From CAXXOK01 sp963664595 (GTDB taxonomy: Bacteria > Bacillota > Clostridia > Christensenellales > Aristaeellaceae): DNA of 64,000 bases. Shown piece after piece: positions 17,183 through 26,503 of the stretch. How positions within the stretch are numbered: position 1 is the first letter of the stretch; each line of letters opens with the position of its first letter. Made by a program: the position numbers and the translations under genes. The stretch spans positions 295,574 to 359,573 of the forward strand of contig CAXXOK010000003.1 in NCBI GenBank assembly GCA_963664595.2, written 5' to 3'. The notes beneath the pieces were generated by a model. That model made no database searches. It was not told where the DNA came from and worked only from the letters and a program-made list of their open reading frames with translations.

Positions 17183-17219
17183 GCAGCCCCCCGAAAACCC
17201 GCGGTTTTCAGGAGGCTGC
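17183..17219. terminator. Hairpin between convergent clostripain and ABC permease genes
   Basis: GCAGCC (17183-17188) pairs with GGCTGC (17214-17219), and GAAAACC (17193-17199) pairs with GGTTTTC (17203-17209). It lies between convergent genes and can serve both directions. Confidence 0.55.
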
Positions 17220-17269
17220 CGAAGAGGGAGGAAAGGATGATAGTAAATTTAGGATAGGAAGGGGCCTGC

Positions 17270-18252
17270 CTACTTGATCACCTTCAAAGCTTTGCGGTCG
17301 ATGGTCAGGGCGACGACGGCCAGGAAGATCAGCCCCTTGATCAGCTGCTGCACGGCGGTATCCAGCCCGAGCATCACCAGGCCGTTGCTGAGGATGAGCG
17401 AGATCAGCGTGCCGATGATGTTGTTGGAAAAGCGCACCTTGGCGCCGCCGGAAATCGGCAGCCCGCCCAGCACCAGCGCGATCAGGATCTGCGTTTCAAA
17501 CTGGTTGCCGGCGGTGGAGGTGATGGAGCCGACCTTGACCACGTTCACAAACGCGGCGATGCCGGTAATCAGCCCCGCGGCGGTGAACACCAGCACCTTG
17601 GTGAGGTCCGTGCGCACGCCGGAATAGCGCGCCGCCGTTTCACCCGCGCCGATGGCCTTCAGGCTGACGCCGAGCCTGGTGTACTGAAACAGGATGAACG
17701 CAATCAGCAGCGTGCCGCCCGTGATGACCAGCTTGATCCAGTGTTCATTGAGCGCTGTGATATCCTGGGTTGCGGCAACGGGCGCGTTGGTGGTTAAAAA
17801 GGCGCACAGCCCGCGAAACAGGTACATGGTGCAGAGGGTGACGATGAACGAGGGAATTTGAACTTTACATGGATGATGCCGTTGAACAGGCCGATCGCCG
17901 CGCCGGTGAGAAGGCCGCCGAGGATGGCCAGCGGAATGCTGTAAAACGACAGCGCGCTGACCACGATGGAGGCCATGCCGATGATGGAGCCCTGGGAAAA
18001 GTCCAGGCTGCCCAGCGTCATCACCATAAACACGCCGGTGCAGGCGATCATCAGCGGGTATACCTGGCTGAGGATCAGCTTAATGCTGCGCGCGCTGGTG
18101 ATTTTGCCGTCCGTCATCACGGAGAAAACCGCGATGATCAAAAGCAAACCGATCAGCGGATAAAAGGCTTTCACGCGGGGATTGCCGAGGAAGGACCTGA
18201 GCCTGCTCAGAAACGGGGCGCGGGAGTCCGCCGCGGTGATATGCTGTGTCAT
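17270..18252 (-). pseudogene. Sugar ABC transporter permease (RbsC-like), frameshifted
   Basis: Two adjacent frames make one permease of about 325 residues. The 5' part (18252 down to about 17850) holds MIACTGVFMVMTLGSLDFSQG, the signature of ribose/galactose-type permeases; the 3' part holds IGAGETAARYSGVRTDLTKV and ALVLGGLPISGGAKVR. After HVKFK the frame shifts; a missing A in TTCAAATTCCC would restore KIPSFIVTLCTMYLFRG. The gene follows the last codons of an ATPase gene by 12 bases, the usual order. It is either a decaying transporter or one base was lost in sequencing. Confidence 0.82.
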
Positions 18253-18264
18253 GTCCTGATCCTC

Positions 18265-18354
18265 CTATAGCATTTTCACAATGATGTCTTCTTCGGCGAG
18301 CCCGCGGCTGCGGCTGAACTCGGCGTTGATCCGGCCGTCCTTCATGATGATGAA
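18265..18354 (-). pseudogene. 3' remnant of a sugar ABC transporter ATPase gene
   Basis: Upstream of the permease start an in-frame tail of about 29 codons reads FIIMKDGRINAEFSRSR and ends DIIVKML before a TAG. This matches the C-terminal end of RbsA-type ATPases (a V/I-M-x-E/D-G-R-I segment followed by a charged helix). Nothing further upstream resembles an ATPase, so most of the gene has been deleted. Together with the frameshifted permease it marks a dismantled sugar importer. Confidence 0.65.
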
Positions 18355-18498
18355 AGAAAAGACAAACAATTCAGAAAGTGGTTGAATATTTTCCGAATAT
18401 GACCGTACAAGTTTGAAACATGCATGGTTACTTCCGAAAATACAAGATCAATTCCCAAACGCTATGGGTTGTGCGGACAGGAAAGGAACGGTATACTA

Positions 18499-18660
18499 GG
18501 TAAGCGCTGAACAAAGCCCTTGCACGCTGGCGCGTTATATTTTCGTTAGCATAGGCCTGTGAAACCCCCGGTGCGGCGCTGCTGCAGCTTTGGATTTCAC
18601 AAATCGAACCTGACGAAAATCTGGCGCACGATCGCACAGGCGCTTGATTCATGGCTTACC
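18499..18660. repeat. TIR element copy E1
   Basis: 162 bases bounded by GGTAAGC (18499-18505) and GCTTACC (18654-18660), with imperfect pairing extending about 20 bases inward. The inside carries GGCGCTGCTGCAGC, AACCTGACG and ACGATCGCACAGG, shared with copies near 32.4 and 35.1 kb. It holds no open frame. It separates the ATPase remnant from the barnase-like gene. Confidence 0.7.
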
Positions 18661-18776
18661 TATAGATCTGCCGGGACACGAAAGGGCGGGTCGGCCTGCG
18701 CTGACGCCGGATGCGGCGCGTGCGCGGCCGGACAGCCCCTACGGAAAACGCAACCCCGGCAACGGGAGGATACCGG

Positions 18777-19292
18777 ATGAAACAATGGAAACGTGTGATG
18801 GCCTGCCTGGCCATACTGGCCGCGGCCGTGCTGCTGTTTTCGGGCTGCGATGTGCAGGCGGATGCCGGACAGGCGGCTGTGGCCGGTGTGCAGCAAACGC
18901 CTGCGGATGCCGCGGCGCAGCGGCAGACGCTGGATGAGGACGGCGTTTATACCAGCAAAGAGGATGTGGCGCTGTACCTTACCCTGTACGGCAGCCTGCC
19001 GGATAATTTTATCACCAAGGCGCAGGCGCGTGACCTGGGTTGGGAGGGCGGCAGTCTGGAGCCTTACGCGCCCGGCAAGTGCATCGGCGGCAGTTATTTT
19101 GGCAACTATGAGGGTCTGCTCCCCGAGGTGGAGGGCAGAACCTACACCGAGTGCGATATCGGCACCCTCGGGGCGGACAGCCGCGGGGCGGAGCGCCTTG
19201 TATACTCCAGCGACGGCCTGATCTACTACACCGGCGACCATTATGAAACGTTCACGCTGCTCTACGGAGACGAGGACGGCGGCGGGGCTTAA
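18777..19292 (+). CDS. Barnase-like ribonuclease lipoprotein
   Basis: 171 residues; start MKQWKRVMACLAILAAAVLL at 18777 follows GGGAGGA. A lipobox (LLFSGC) predicts a diacylglycerol-anchored outer protein. Residues ~70-165 match barnase/binase: SLPDNFITKAQARDLGW, PGKCIGGSYFGNYEGLLP, the catalytic glutamate in YTECDIG, the arginine in ERLVYSSDGLIYYTGDHY and the catalytic histidine in that DHYETF segment. All key residues are present, so it should cut single-stranded RNA after guanosine outside the cell. No barstar-like inhibitor is encoded nearby; export may protect the cell. Confidence 0.93.
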   Translation: MKQWKRVMACLAILAAAVLLFSGCDVQADAGQAAVAGVQQTPADAAAQRQTLDEDGVYTSKEDVALYLTLYGSLPDNFITKAQARDLGWEGGSLEPYAPGKCIGGSYFGNYEGLLPEVEGRTYTECDIGTLGADSRGAERLVYSSDGLIYYTGDHYETFTLLYGDEDGGGA

Positions 19293-19347
19293 TATGGAAT
19301 GAGGAATGGCGGAGCGGCTGCTTGCACAGCCGAATGATGCCATCCTA

Positions 19348-19398
19348 CGAAAAGAAACAGGACAGCCAGTAATAACCCGGCTGCCCTGTTTCTTTTCG
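19348..19398. terminator. Rho-independent terminator after the ribonuclease gene
   Basis: Twenty-base arms (19348-19367 and 19379-19398) pair with one mismatch around a 11-base loop; the right arm ends in TTTCTTTTCG. It is a strong terminator for the ribonuclease gene and could work in both directions. Confidence 0.8.
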
Positions 19399-19522
19399 CA
19401 TTCAACAACGGTTTACTCATGAAATATGGACACGTGCGAAGCCAGCTCCCCGCTATTGCGCATTCACAGTTCGCATTTACTACATACCATGCAACGGCGC
19501 GGCGTGTCAGCCTGTCAAAGAA

Positions 19523-19680
19523 CCTCTTCGGGTCGTTATCGCCGCTCGCTTCATAGCGCCTTTGGTGCTGTTCGCTCGCTTACCCCTTTGTTGTAACGCA
19601 AGCCTTTGGGGTTCCACCCCAATCCCCGGCAAGGGTTTCACCCCTGCACCCTGACCAGGGCTTTCAGCCCTGGACCCTTC
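19523..19680 (-). repeat. Multi-hairpin dispersed repeat, copy 5
   Basis: Minus-oriented copy with clear hairpins CCAGGGC/GCCCTGG and GGGTTTCACCCC-type stems. ACGGCGCGGCGTGT occurs at 19494-19507 and again at 19708-19721, where it is the end of the oxidoreductase coding region. The flanks also pair as an imperfect inverted repeat containing TGTCA. Confidence 0.85.
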
Positions 19681-19705
19681 TTTTTTGTCAGGTTGACACA
19701 CCGCG

Positions 19706-20788
19706 CTACGGCGCGGCGTGTATCACCGTTGCCTGCATCTGCGCGCGGATGGAAAGCTCCGCGGCCAGGAGGGCCTGGTGCTGGGTCATCGCGGTTTCGG
19801 TGCGGTGGAGGCAATCCAGGATGAGCTGGCCGAAGAACGGATAGCCCACCTGGCCCGCCACGTTAAAATACTGCTCTCCCTGGCCGTTGACCAGGTACAC
19901 GTTGCCCTCGCGTGGGGCGATGGCGATATCGGTATACTTGCGCAGTTCGATAAACCCTTCCGTGCCCAGGATGATCATGCGCCCGTCGCCCCAGGTGGAA
20001 AGCCCGTCCGGGGTGTACCAGTCCACGCGGAAGTACATGGTTTCGCCGTTGGCGGAAACCAGCGTGGCATCGCCGAAATCGTCCAGCTCTGGATATGCCG
20101 GGTTGGCAAAGTTACCGATCTGGCTGTGCGCCACCGTGGCGGCCTGCACGTTTGCGTAGATTAGAAACTGATAAATCTGGTGGCTACCAATATCGCACAG
20201 GATGCCGCCGTACTGCTCCTTTTTGAAAAACCAGTCCGGGCGGGAGGGTACGTTCAGCCGGTGCGGGCCCAGCCCCAGCGTTTGCACCACCTTGCCGATG
20301 GCGCCTTCCTCGATCAGCTGTTTGGCAAACACCGCGGCTTCCACATGCACATATTCGCCGTAGTACACCATGTATTTCCGGCCGGTTTGGGCGATCAGCG
20401 TCCGGGCTTCCTCAATCTGCGCAAGCGTGGTGAACGGCGCTTTATCGGTAAAGTAGTCCTTGCCGCTTTTCATCGCCTGAAAACCAATGCCCGCCCGCTC
20501 GCAGGTAACGGCGGCGGCGGCCACCAGCCTTGTGTCCGGGTCGGCGAGAATATCCGCATAGCTTGCGGTGGGTATGGCCTGCGGATAGGCTGCCACAAAG
20601 CGGGCGACCAGCGCCGGATCGTCGTCATAGACGTATTTCAGGGTTGCTCCGGCCTCCAGCAGGCCGTTGGTCATGCCGTAGATGTGGCCGTGCTTTAAAT
20701 AAGCCACGGAGAAAACGAATTCGCCCTCGCCCACCACGGGGGCGGGCTTACCCTTGGGCGCATAGTTCATGCCGTCGCGGCTGCTCAT
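19706..20788 (-). CDS. Gfo/Idh/MocA-family oxidoreductase
   Basis: 360 residues behind GAGGTG. The N-terminal half is a Rossmann fold (FSVAYLKHGHIYGMTNGLLE; YDDDPALVARF) and the C-terminal half the family's beta-sheet domain (GILCDIGSHQIYQFLIYA). SGKDYFTDKAPFTTL holds the lysine that replaces the usual EKP lysine motif. These enzymes use NAD(P) to oxidise or reduce sugars and inositols in the cytosol. It is the second gene of a two-gene unit with the next oxidoreductase (15-base gap). The substrate is not known. Confidence 0.88.
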   Translation of the reverse strand: MSSRDGMNYAPKGKPAPVVGEGEFVFSVAYLKHGHIYGMTNGLLEAGATLKYVYDDDPALVARFVAAYPQAIPTASYADILADPDTRLVAAAAVTCERAGIGFQAMKSGKDYFTDKAPFTTLAQIEEARTLIAQTGRKYMVYYGEYVHVEAAVFAKQLIEEGAIGKVVQTLGLGPHRLNVPSRPDWFFKKEQYGGILCDIGSHQIYQFLIYANVQAATVAHSQIGNFANPAYPELDDFGDATLVSANGETMYFRVDWYTPDGLSTWGDGRMIILGTEGFIELRKYTDIAIAPREGNVYLVNGQGEQYFNVAGQVGYPFFGQLILDCLHRTETAMTQHQALLAAELSIRAQMQATVIHAAP

Positions 20789-20803
20789 TGCGGCACCTCT
20801 TTC

Positions 20804-21982
20804 CTATTTACTATCACAGGCAGGCTGATCATAGGGACCGCCGGTGGAAATATCCATCGGGGCAAAGTTTTCCACCGAAGCGGTTTTTTCGTAAAAGTTG
20901 TGCACATTCTGGCGGATGCCCTCTACAGTGTAGAAGGGATCGTTTTTGCGCAGCGGCAGAAACACGGTGCGCTCTTCAAAGCCGGACTTGTACACCGCTG
21001 TGATGTACTCAATCGCGTTGCGTCCGTCCTCGCCCTGCACCAGATAATCGTTCGTGCCGTTTTCAATGGCCTGCATCACGTTGTCGATCTGGGCGGTGTG
21101 GCCCTCGTACGGGAGCTCGGGCAGCGATTGATACTGCGCGTCGGTCGCCTGAAGGGCTTTCTCGTCGGGCGTGAAAAAGCCGTTGGGAAGCGACGCAGAA
21201 ACCTGCGGCCGCCATGGCGCGCTCAGCTTGGCCTTTTCGCACTGGAAAACCAGCTGCTGCTCCTCGCCGTGGTGCACCAGCGAGCTGGTGAGTGTGGACA
21301 GGGATCCGTCCGCGTAGCGGCTGATGACCACGGAAAAATCCTCCACCTCGGAATTGTCGTGGTTGAGGTTGGCCAGGATGGCCGTCAGCTCCGTGGGCAG
21401 GCCCTGCATCCAGTTGAGCATATCAATATGGTGCACCGCGTGGTTGAGGGTGCAGCCGCCGCCCTCCTTTTCCCAGGTGCCGCGCCACCACAGGTCGTAG
21501 TAGCTGTGCCCGCGAAACCAGAACGAATCCACCTGGGCGTGCAGCACCTTGCCGGCGGTTTTGGAATCCAGCATTTGTTTCAGCTTCCAGATGGGCGTGC
21601 GGAAACGGTTCTGCGAGATGATGGAAAGCCGCCGCCCGGTTTGGTTACGCACGGACAGCATCCGGTCGCACTCCTCCAGCGAGGCGGCCATCGGCTTTTC
21701 GCAGATCACGTCCATGCCCCGGTTCATACAGTGGATGGAGATGTCCGCATGGGTGTACGGCGGCGTGCATACGCTGACCAGATCGATGTCCCCGCGGGCC
21801 AGGAGCTTTTCAGAGTCATCATACACATCGGCCTGTAGCCCGAAACGCTCTTTCAAGGCCTGCGCCTTTTCGGGATAAATGTCCGCCAGCGCCACGATGG
21901 CGCACCGGTCGGGGAAGGCCAGATACCCCTGGATGTGCGCGGGCGCGATACCGCCGGTTCCGATAATGGCCACGCGAATCAT
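20804..21982 (-). CDS. Gfo/Idh/MocA-family oxidoreductase
   Basis: 392 residues; start MIRVAIIGTGGIAPAHIQGY at 21982 follows CGGAGG, so the 15 extra upstream codons are dropped. GTGGIAPAH is the NAD-binding loop, VICEKPMAASLEEC holds the catalytic lysine, and GGGCTLNHAVHHIDMLNWM the conserved histidines. It is upstream of a second family member in the same direction, and near a broken sugar ABC transporter, so the group looks like what is left of a sugar or sugar-acid use cluster. That link is inference. Confidence 0.9.
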   Translation of the reverse strand: MIRVAIIGTGGIAPAHIQGYLAFPDRCAIVALADIYPEKAQALKERFGLQADVYDDSEKLLARGDIDLVSVCTPPYTHADISIHCMNRGMDVICEKPMAASLEECDRMLSVRNQTGRRLSIISQNRFRTPIWKLKQMLDSKTAGKVLHAQVDSFWFRGHSYYDLWWRGTWEKEGGGCTLNHAVHHIDMLNWMQGLPTELTAILANLNHDNSEVEDFSVVISRYADGSLSTLTSSLVHHGEEQQLVFQCEKAKLSAPWRPQVSASLPNGFFTPDEKALQATDAQYQSLPELPYEGHTAQIDNVMQAIENGTNDYLVQGEDGRNAIEYITAVYKSGFEERTVFLPLRKNDPFYTVEGIRQNVHNFYEKTASVENFAPMDISTGGPYDQPACDSK

Positions 21983-22169
21983 GGTTTTGTCCTCCGAAAT
22001 TTCATAGTAAAGCACCGCCGATCTCACCCGGCGGAAGCATGCTTTGCACTTGTTTCCCCACGCGCGGGAGAAAATCCTTCCGACAGATATTTTCTTTATG
22101 GCTTGTTGGCGGGAGAGCTAAAAAAAGGGGAGGGAGGGTTAAACAAGGATCGTCGCGGATTGGCGGTGA

Positions 22170-22335
22170 ACCGTTTGGGGGCGTGATTGCCGTTCGCCCC
22201 ATAGCGCCTGCGGCGCGGTTTGCCCGCTTTGGCAATGAGCGGCAATAGGAAGGTTTGTCACTCCGCTCCATGCACATGGCAAGGGCTTCGCCCCTTCACC
22301 CTGACCGGGGCTGGCAGTGCCGGACTCTTTTGGGC
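22170..22335 (-). repeat. Multi-hairpin dispersed repeat, copy 6 (degenerate)
   Basis: Recognisable by CATAGCGCCTGCGGCGCGGTT, here shortened in its first bases, GGCAAGGGCTTCGCCCC and CACCCTGACCGGGGC, but with several substitutions against the other copies and a changed middle. It is an older, decayed copy. Confidence 0.7.
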
Positions 22336-22343
22336 AGCAAGAA

Positions 22344-22370
22344 GGGCGGCCGCATGTAAAACGGCCGCCC
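22344..22370 (-). terminator. Hairpin after the tipA-like gene
   Basis: GGGCGGCCG (22344-22352) pairs perfectly with CGGCCGCCC (22362-22370), about 20 bases past the stop codon of the TipAS frame. Confidence 0.6.
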
Positions 22371-22390
22371 CTGTGTGGTGGTAACCGGGG

Positions 22391-22804
22391 TTATTGATTG
22401 GCTTTGTTCTTGGCATATACAGCCATCGCTTCCGCCAGGAAGCGGGACAGGCCTTCGCCGAAGCGGTCGATATTTTGGGTAAAGCGTTCATCTGTAACAT
22501 ACATCTGTCCCAGCCCCGCAAAGGCCTGCGGCGTATAGGTGCAGAAGCTCCGGTTGAAGTAGCGGAACAGCTTGTCCATGCCCGCCTGCGCCGCCGCGCA
22601 CGCCGGGTCCTCGCCGCGAAGCGATGCCAGCTCCGCAAACAGCGCGCTCATTTCCTTGCCCATGGCGTTGCGGCCTTCCGGGGACAGCGCCGTGAGCTTT
22701 GCGGCGGATTGATCCACCGCCGCGTCGCCCCACAGGCTGCGGGCCTCGGCCTCATAGGGGTTTTCGTTGAAATCGAACCCCTGGAATTTTTCCTGTGCCG
22801 TCAT
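22391..22804 (-). CDS. Independently translatable TipAS domain
   Basis: The frame starting MTAQEKFQGFDFNENPYEAE is 137 residues with a strong AAAGGAG seven to eight bases upstream, inside the longer regulator gene. TipAS domains are all-helical and bind thiopeptide-like antibiotics. In Streptomyces the short form outnumbers the long form and sequesters drug; the same may hold here. It is intact even though the full-length gene is frameshifted. Confidence 0.65.
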   Translation of the reverse strand: MTAQEKFQGFDFNENPYEAEARSLWGDAAVDQSAAKLTALSPEGRNAMGKEMSALFAELASLRGEDPACAAAQAGMDKLFRYFNRSFCTYTPQAFAGLGQMYVTDERFTQNIDRFGEGLSRFLAEAMAVYAKNKANQ

Positions 22805-23138
22805 TTTAATTTCTCCTTTTTGTGCTTTCATTGTCTTTTCCAGCGTTGCAAGCATGGCGTCAATCCGGTTGCGCTCATGCAGGAGCGCCTTTTTCTGCAG
22901 GGTATAGGCCCGCTCCCCGGTCGAACGACGGGTTGCCCAGCAGCGTTTGGATTTGCGAAAGGGAAAATCCGCATTCCCTGAAAAACAGAATCTGCTGCAG
23001 CAGGTCCAGCTCCTTTTCGGAATACATCCGGTATCCGTTGTCCGGGTTGCGGCCGGGGCATAACAGCCCGATCTGATCATAGTGGTGCAGCGTGCGCACG
23101 CTGACCCCGGTCAGGGCGGCCACTTGGTGGGTATTCAT
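22391..23138 (-). pseudogene. MerR/TipA-type regulator, frameshifted, with intact TipAS part
   Basis: The 5' frame (23138 to about 22920) encodes a MerR winged helix: MNTHQVAALTGVSVRTLHHY, then NGYRMYSEKELDLLQQILFF. After GNPSFDRG the frame is lost; removing one G from GGGG near 22918 gives a smooth join to ERAYTLQKKALLHERNRIDA. The 3' frame is a TipAS drug-binding domain (FNENPYEAEARSLWG; FCTYTPQAFAGLGQMY). MTAQEKFQGF at 22804 has its own AAAGGAG site, so TipAS alone can still be made, as in known TipA systems. Damage is real or a homopolymer error. Confidence 0.85.
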
Positions 23139-23335
23139 CCGGCATCCTCTCCCTTACAGGCTGAGTATAAAGTATTACGCCGCGTGAGAGTCAAGGGGTA
23201 AATTCATTATATATTTTTGTGTGCAGCCTGCACACCACAGGCGCGGGAAAATGTGATATATTGGAAGCAACAAAACCGCGCTGCAGCGTGTGCGTGCCGC
23301 GAATGATCCTGCTATGTATCGGGGAGGAAATGAAT

Positions 23336-26300
23336 ATGAAGCGTTTCAGAATCGTAGCCCTTGTGCTGATTTTATGGAGTGTGCTGTGCGTACCGGCGGC
23401 GCTGGCCGCGGCGGGAGAAACGGCGGTGTTTGCCGATCCGGTGCTGGAGCAGAAGATCCGCGGCTGGCTTAACCGGCCGACCGGGGATCTGTATGTAAGC
23501 GAGCTGGAAAACGAGGGATATCTCGGGCTGGGCTGCGACGACGGCCGGCAGATTACCGACCTGAGCGGGCTGGAGATATTTCAGGGGTTGGACGCGCTGG
23601 AGCTCTACGGCAATGCCGTGACCGACCTGACGCCGCTGGCGGGGCTTACATACCTGCGCGACGTGAACCTGGGCGGCAACCAGATTACCGATCTGTCGCC
23701 GCTGGCGGGGCTTAAGCATCTGGAGCGTCTGGATCTGGGCGGCAACCGGGTGACCGATCTTACGCCGCTGGCGGGGAAAAACCTCATCAGCCTGGTACTG
23801 TGGGAAAACCAGATAACGGATATCACGCCGCTTTTGGACATGAACAATCTGGAGACGCTGGATCTGTGCAACAACCGGATTGCGGATATCTCCGCTCTAG
23901 CGGGCAAGACGAAGCTGAGCTATCTCGCGCTGGGCGGCAATGAGATAACGGATTACTCGCCGGTGGCGGATTTTTATGACACGATTGCCGGAAAGGATTT
24001 TGATCTGGACGCGGCCACGCAGCTGCGGCTGGCCGGTCTTGATCCTGACGTAGTGATCGCCTTTGCCGATCCGGTGCTGGAAAGCTGCATCCGTAGGGCG
24101 ATGGGCATCCCGGACGGCGACATCACCGCGGGCGACGCTGCCGCCGTGGACAATCTTTTCCTGATGATGGACGGAGGCGACTGGAGCACCCCCCGGATTA
24201 CCGATCTCAGCGGGATCGAGTATTTTATCAACCTGACAGATCTCAATCTCGGCTGGGCGATGACGGCGCAGGACGGGAACTTTGATCTAAGCCCGCTGGC
24301 CGGGCTGGTGAAGCTGAAAGGGCTGGCCATCAACAATTGCAGCGTGACCGACCTTACCCCGCTGGCCGGGCTGCATGAGCTGCTGGAGCTGTGCGTGTTC
24401 AGCAACAATATCAGCGATCTCAGCCCGCTGGCGGGGCTGACAAAGCTGGATACCGTGTGGCTTAACAACAACCGGATTACGGATATCAGCGTGCTGGCCG
24501 GGCTGCCGAAGCTGTACCGCGTGTTTATCGCGGAAAACATGATCGCGGACCTGTCGCCGCTTACCGGGCTTGCGAACCTGAAAAACCTGGAGATCAGCAA
24601 CAATGCCGTGCTGGACTACGCGCCGGTGCTGGGGATGCTTGATACGCTGGAATCCATTGATATGGATCCGGAGGATATGGTGGTGGACCTGCTGGCGCCC
24701 GAGAACGCGGAACAGGTGATCACCTTCCGGGATTCGCTGTTTGAAAACGCCGTCCGCATGGTGTTGGGCGAGCCCGAGGGCGATATCACCGCGGGGGACG
24801 CGGCGAAGATCCAGCGGCTTGAGGCTTTCAATGAGTGGCAGGAGGTGATTCCTCAGGAGGTACAGATCAAGGATATCACCGGGATTGAGTACTGCATTAA
24901 CCTGCGCGTCCTGCATCTCAAATTCAATGCGATCCGAGACATCAGCGGGCTTGCGGGCCTGACGAAGCTCAGGGAGCTCGATCTGGGCGGCAATCCCCTG
25001 CAGGACGGCGATATCAGCGCGCTTGCGGGCCTGACAAATCTGGAGGAGCTGACGCTGTTCAGCAATGGCATCAGCGATCTGAGGCCGCTCCAGAGCCTGA
25101 CAAACCTGCGCCGGCTGACCCTGCAATACAACGGGATTGACGATCTGACCCCGCTGATGGGCCTGTGGCAGCTGGAAGGGCTGGACCTGAACGGCAACCG
25201 CATTGCCGATTTGACCCCGCTTGCAGGGCTGACAAGGCTGCAATCGCTGTACCTTGCGCAAAACCCGATTGAGGACTGGTCCCCGATCGACGCGCTGCGG
25301 CCCAACCTGACGGATACGGATTTCGGACAGGCGGACGGGCAGACGGATGAAAATCTGCCTCTGCCCGACAACGCCTACGACACGATCACCTTCCCCGATC
25401 CCGCGCTGGAGGCTGCTGTGCGTGAAAACCTGGGCAACCCCGAGGGGGATATCATCGTAAAGCAGGTGTATTACCTGGAGGCGCTGGATCTGAAAAACGA
25501 TCAGGAGGTACCCAAGGAAGAGCGGATTCACGATCTGACAGGGCTGGAGAACTTCGAAAACCTGCGGTATCTGGATGTGAGCGGACAGGCGGTGTCCGAC
25601 CTGACCCCGCTCAGGAGGCTGAAGGAGCTTACGTATCTCGATTTATCGGGCAATCAGATTACGGATGTCTCGCCGCTGGTGGAGCTTTTCCAGCTGAGCT
25701 ATCTGGCCATGACCGACAATCAGGTTTCGGATATCACGCTGTTCGGCGGGCTGAAAAAGCTGCAGTTCCTGAAGATGGAATATAACCAGATACAGGATAT
25801 CTCTTCCCTTGCGGAGCACTACGAGCTGCGGGAGCTGCTGCTGGCGGGAAACCCGGTTGCCGATTATACCCCCGTGGCGGATGTGTATGATCAGCTGGAA
25901 AACAGGGATTTTGATCCGGGCTGGGGCGGCCTGGAGCCGGAGAACCCGGACGCCGTGGTGGTGTTTAACGACCCGTTGCTGGAAAGCCTTGTGCGGGAGA
26001 GGATGGGCATTCTCCAGGGCGATATCACGGCCCGGGACGCCGCGGGAATCAAGGATTTGGATTTCAGCCTGCCGTGGCAGGAGACCATCCCCAAAGACAT
26101 ACAGGTGACCGATCTGACGGGGATCGAATACTTTATCAATCTGGAAACGCTGGGGTTCAACTTTCACGCCATCAAAGACATCGGCATGCTGCCCTCGCTG
26201 ACCCGGCTGGCGAAGGTGGATTTGGGGTGCAACCAGATAAGCGACCTGAGCGTGTTTGCGGATATGCCCAACCTCACCCGCCTGGTGCTGTTCGACAACC

Positions 26301-26503
26301 GGATTACGGATATCTCCCCGCTGGCCGGGCTGACCCAGCTGACTTATTTGCAGCTGGAGTACAACCAGATTACAGATCTGACGGCGCTTGGCGGCATGAC
26401 GCAGCTTGCCACGCTCTGGCTGAAGGGAAATCCGGTGGAGGATTATTCCCCGATTCAATCCATATACCCCAACCTGACCGACAGGGACTTTGAGATGCCG
26501 TAA
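23336..26503 (+). CDS. Large secreted leucine-rich-repeat protein (internalin-like)
   Basis: 1055 residues. ATG 23336 is chosen because GGGGAGG ends eight bases before it, whereas ATG 23330 is too close. A signal peptide ends near PAALAAAG. The rest is about five modules, each a cap (FADPVLEQKIRGWL; FADPVLESCIRRAMG; a GDITAGDAA segment) followed by 22-residue LRRs of the type LTPLAGLTYLRDVNLGGNQI. No membrane helix, sorting signal or wall-binding domain is seen at the C-terminus (SIYPNLTDRDFEMP), so it is probably released. The same cap occurs in the kinase two genes downstream. It likely binds protein or another surface ligand. Confidence 0.9.
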   Translation: MKRFRIVALVLILWSVLCVPAALAAAGETAVFADPVLEQKIRGWLNRPTGDLYVSELENEGYLGLGCDDGRQITDLSGLEIFQGLDALELYGNAVTDLTPLAGLTYLRDVNLGGNQITDLSPLAGLKHLERLDLGGNRVTDLTPLAGKNLISLVLWENQITDITPLLDMNNLETLDLCNNRIADISALAGKTKLSYLALGGNEITDYSPVADFYDTIAGKDFDLDAATQLRLAGLDPDVVIAFADPVLESCIRRAMGIPDGDITAGDAAAVDNLFLMMDGGDWSTPRITDLSGIEYFINLTDLNLGWAMTAQDGNFDLSPLAGLVKLKGLAINNCSVTDLTPLAGLHELLELCVFSNNISDLSPLAGLTKLDTVWLNNNRITDISVLAGLPKLYRVFIAENMIADLSPLTGLANLKNLEISNNAVLDYAPVLGMLDTLESIDMDPEDMVVDLLAPENAEQVITFRDSLFENAVRMVLGEPEGDITAGDAAKIQRLEAFNEWQEVIPQEVQIKDITGIEYCINLRVLHLKFNAIRDISGLAGLTKLRELDLGGNPLQDGDISALAGLTNLEELTLFSNGISDLRPLQSLTNLRRLTLQYNGIDDLTPLMGLWQLEGLDLNGNRIADLTPLAGLTRLQSLYLAQNPIEDWSPIDALRPNLTDTDFGQADGQTDENLPLPDNAYDTITFPDPALEAAVRENLGNPEGDIIVKQVYYLEALDLKNDQEVPKEERIHDLTGLENFENLRYLDVSGQAVSDLTPLRRLKELTYLDLSGNQITDVSPLVELFQLSYLAMTDNQVSDITLFGGLKKLQFLKMEYNQIQDISSLAEHYELRELLLAGNPVADYTPVADVYDQLENRDFDPGWGGLEPENPDAVVVFNDPLLESLVRERMGILQGDITARDAAGIKDLDFSLPWQETIPKDIQVTDLTGIEYFINLETLGFNFHAIKDIGMLPSLTRLAKVDLGCNQISDLSVFADMPNLTRLVLFDNRITDISPLAGLTQLTYLQLEYNQITDLTALGGMTQLATLWLKGNPVEDYSPIQSIYPNLTDRDFEMP

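Noticed and set aside
17794..18252. A separate 152-residue membrane protein
   Set aside because: It is the first half of the frameshifted ABC permease; the continuation lies in the next frame with a smooth family match.
24287..25531. 414-codon open frame on the minus strand
   Set aside because: Antisense to the LRR gene; its apparent repeats only mirror the LRR repeats.
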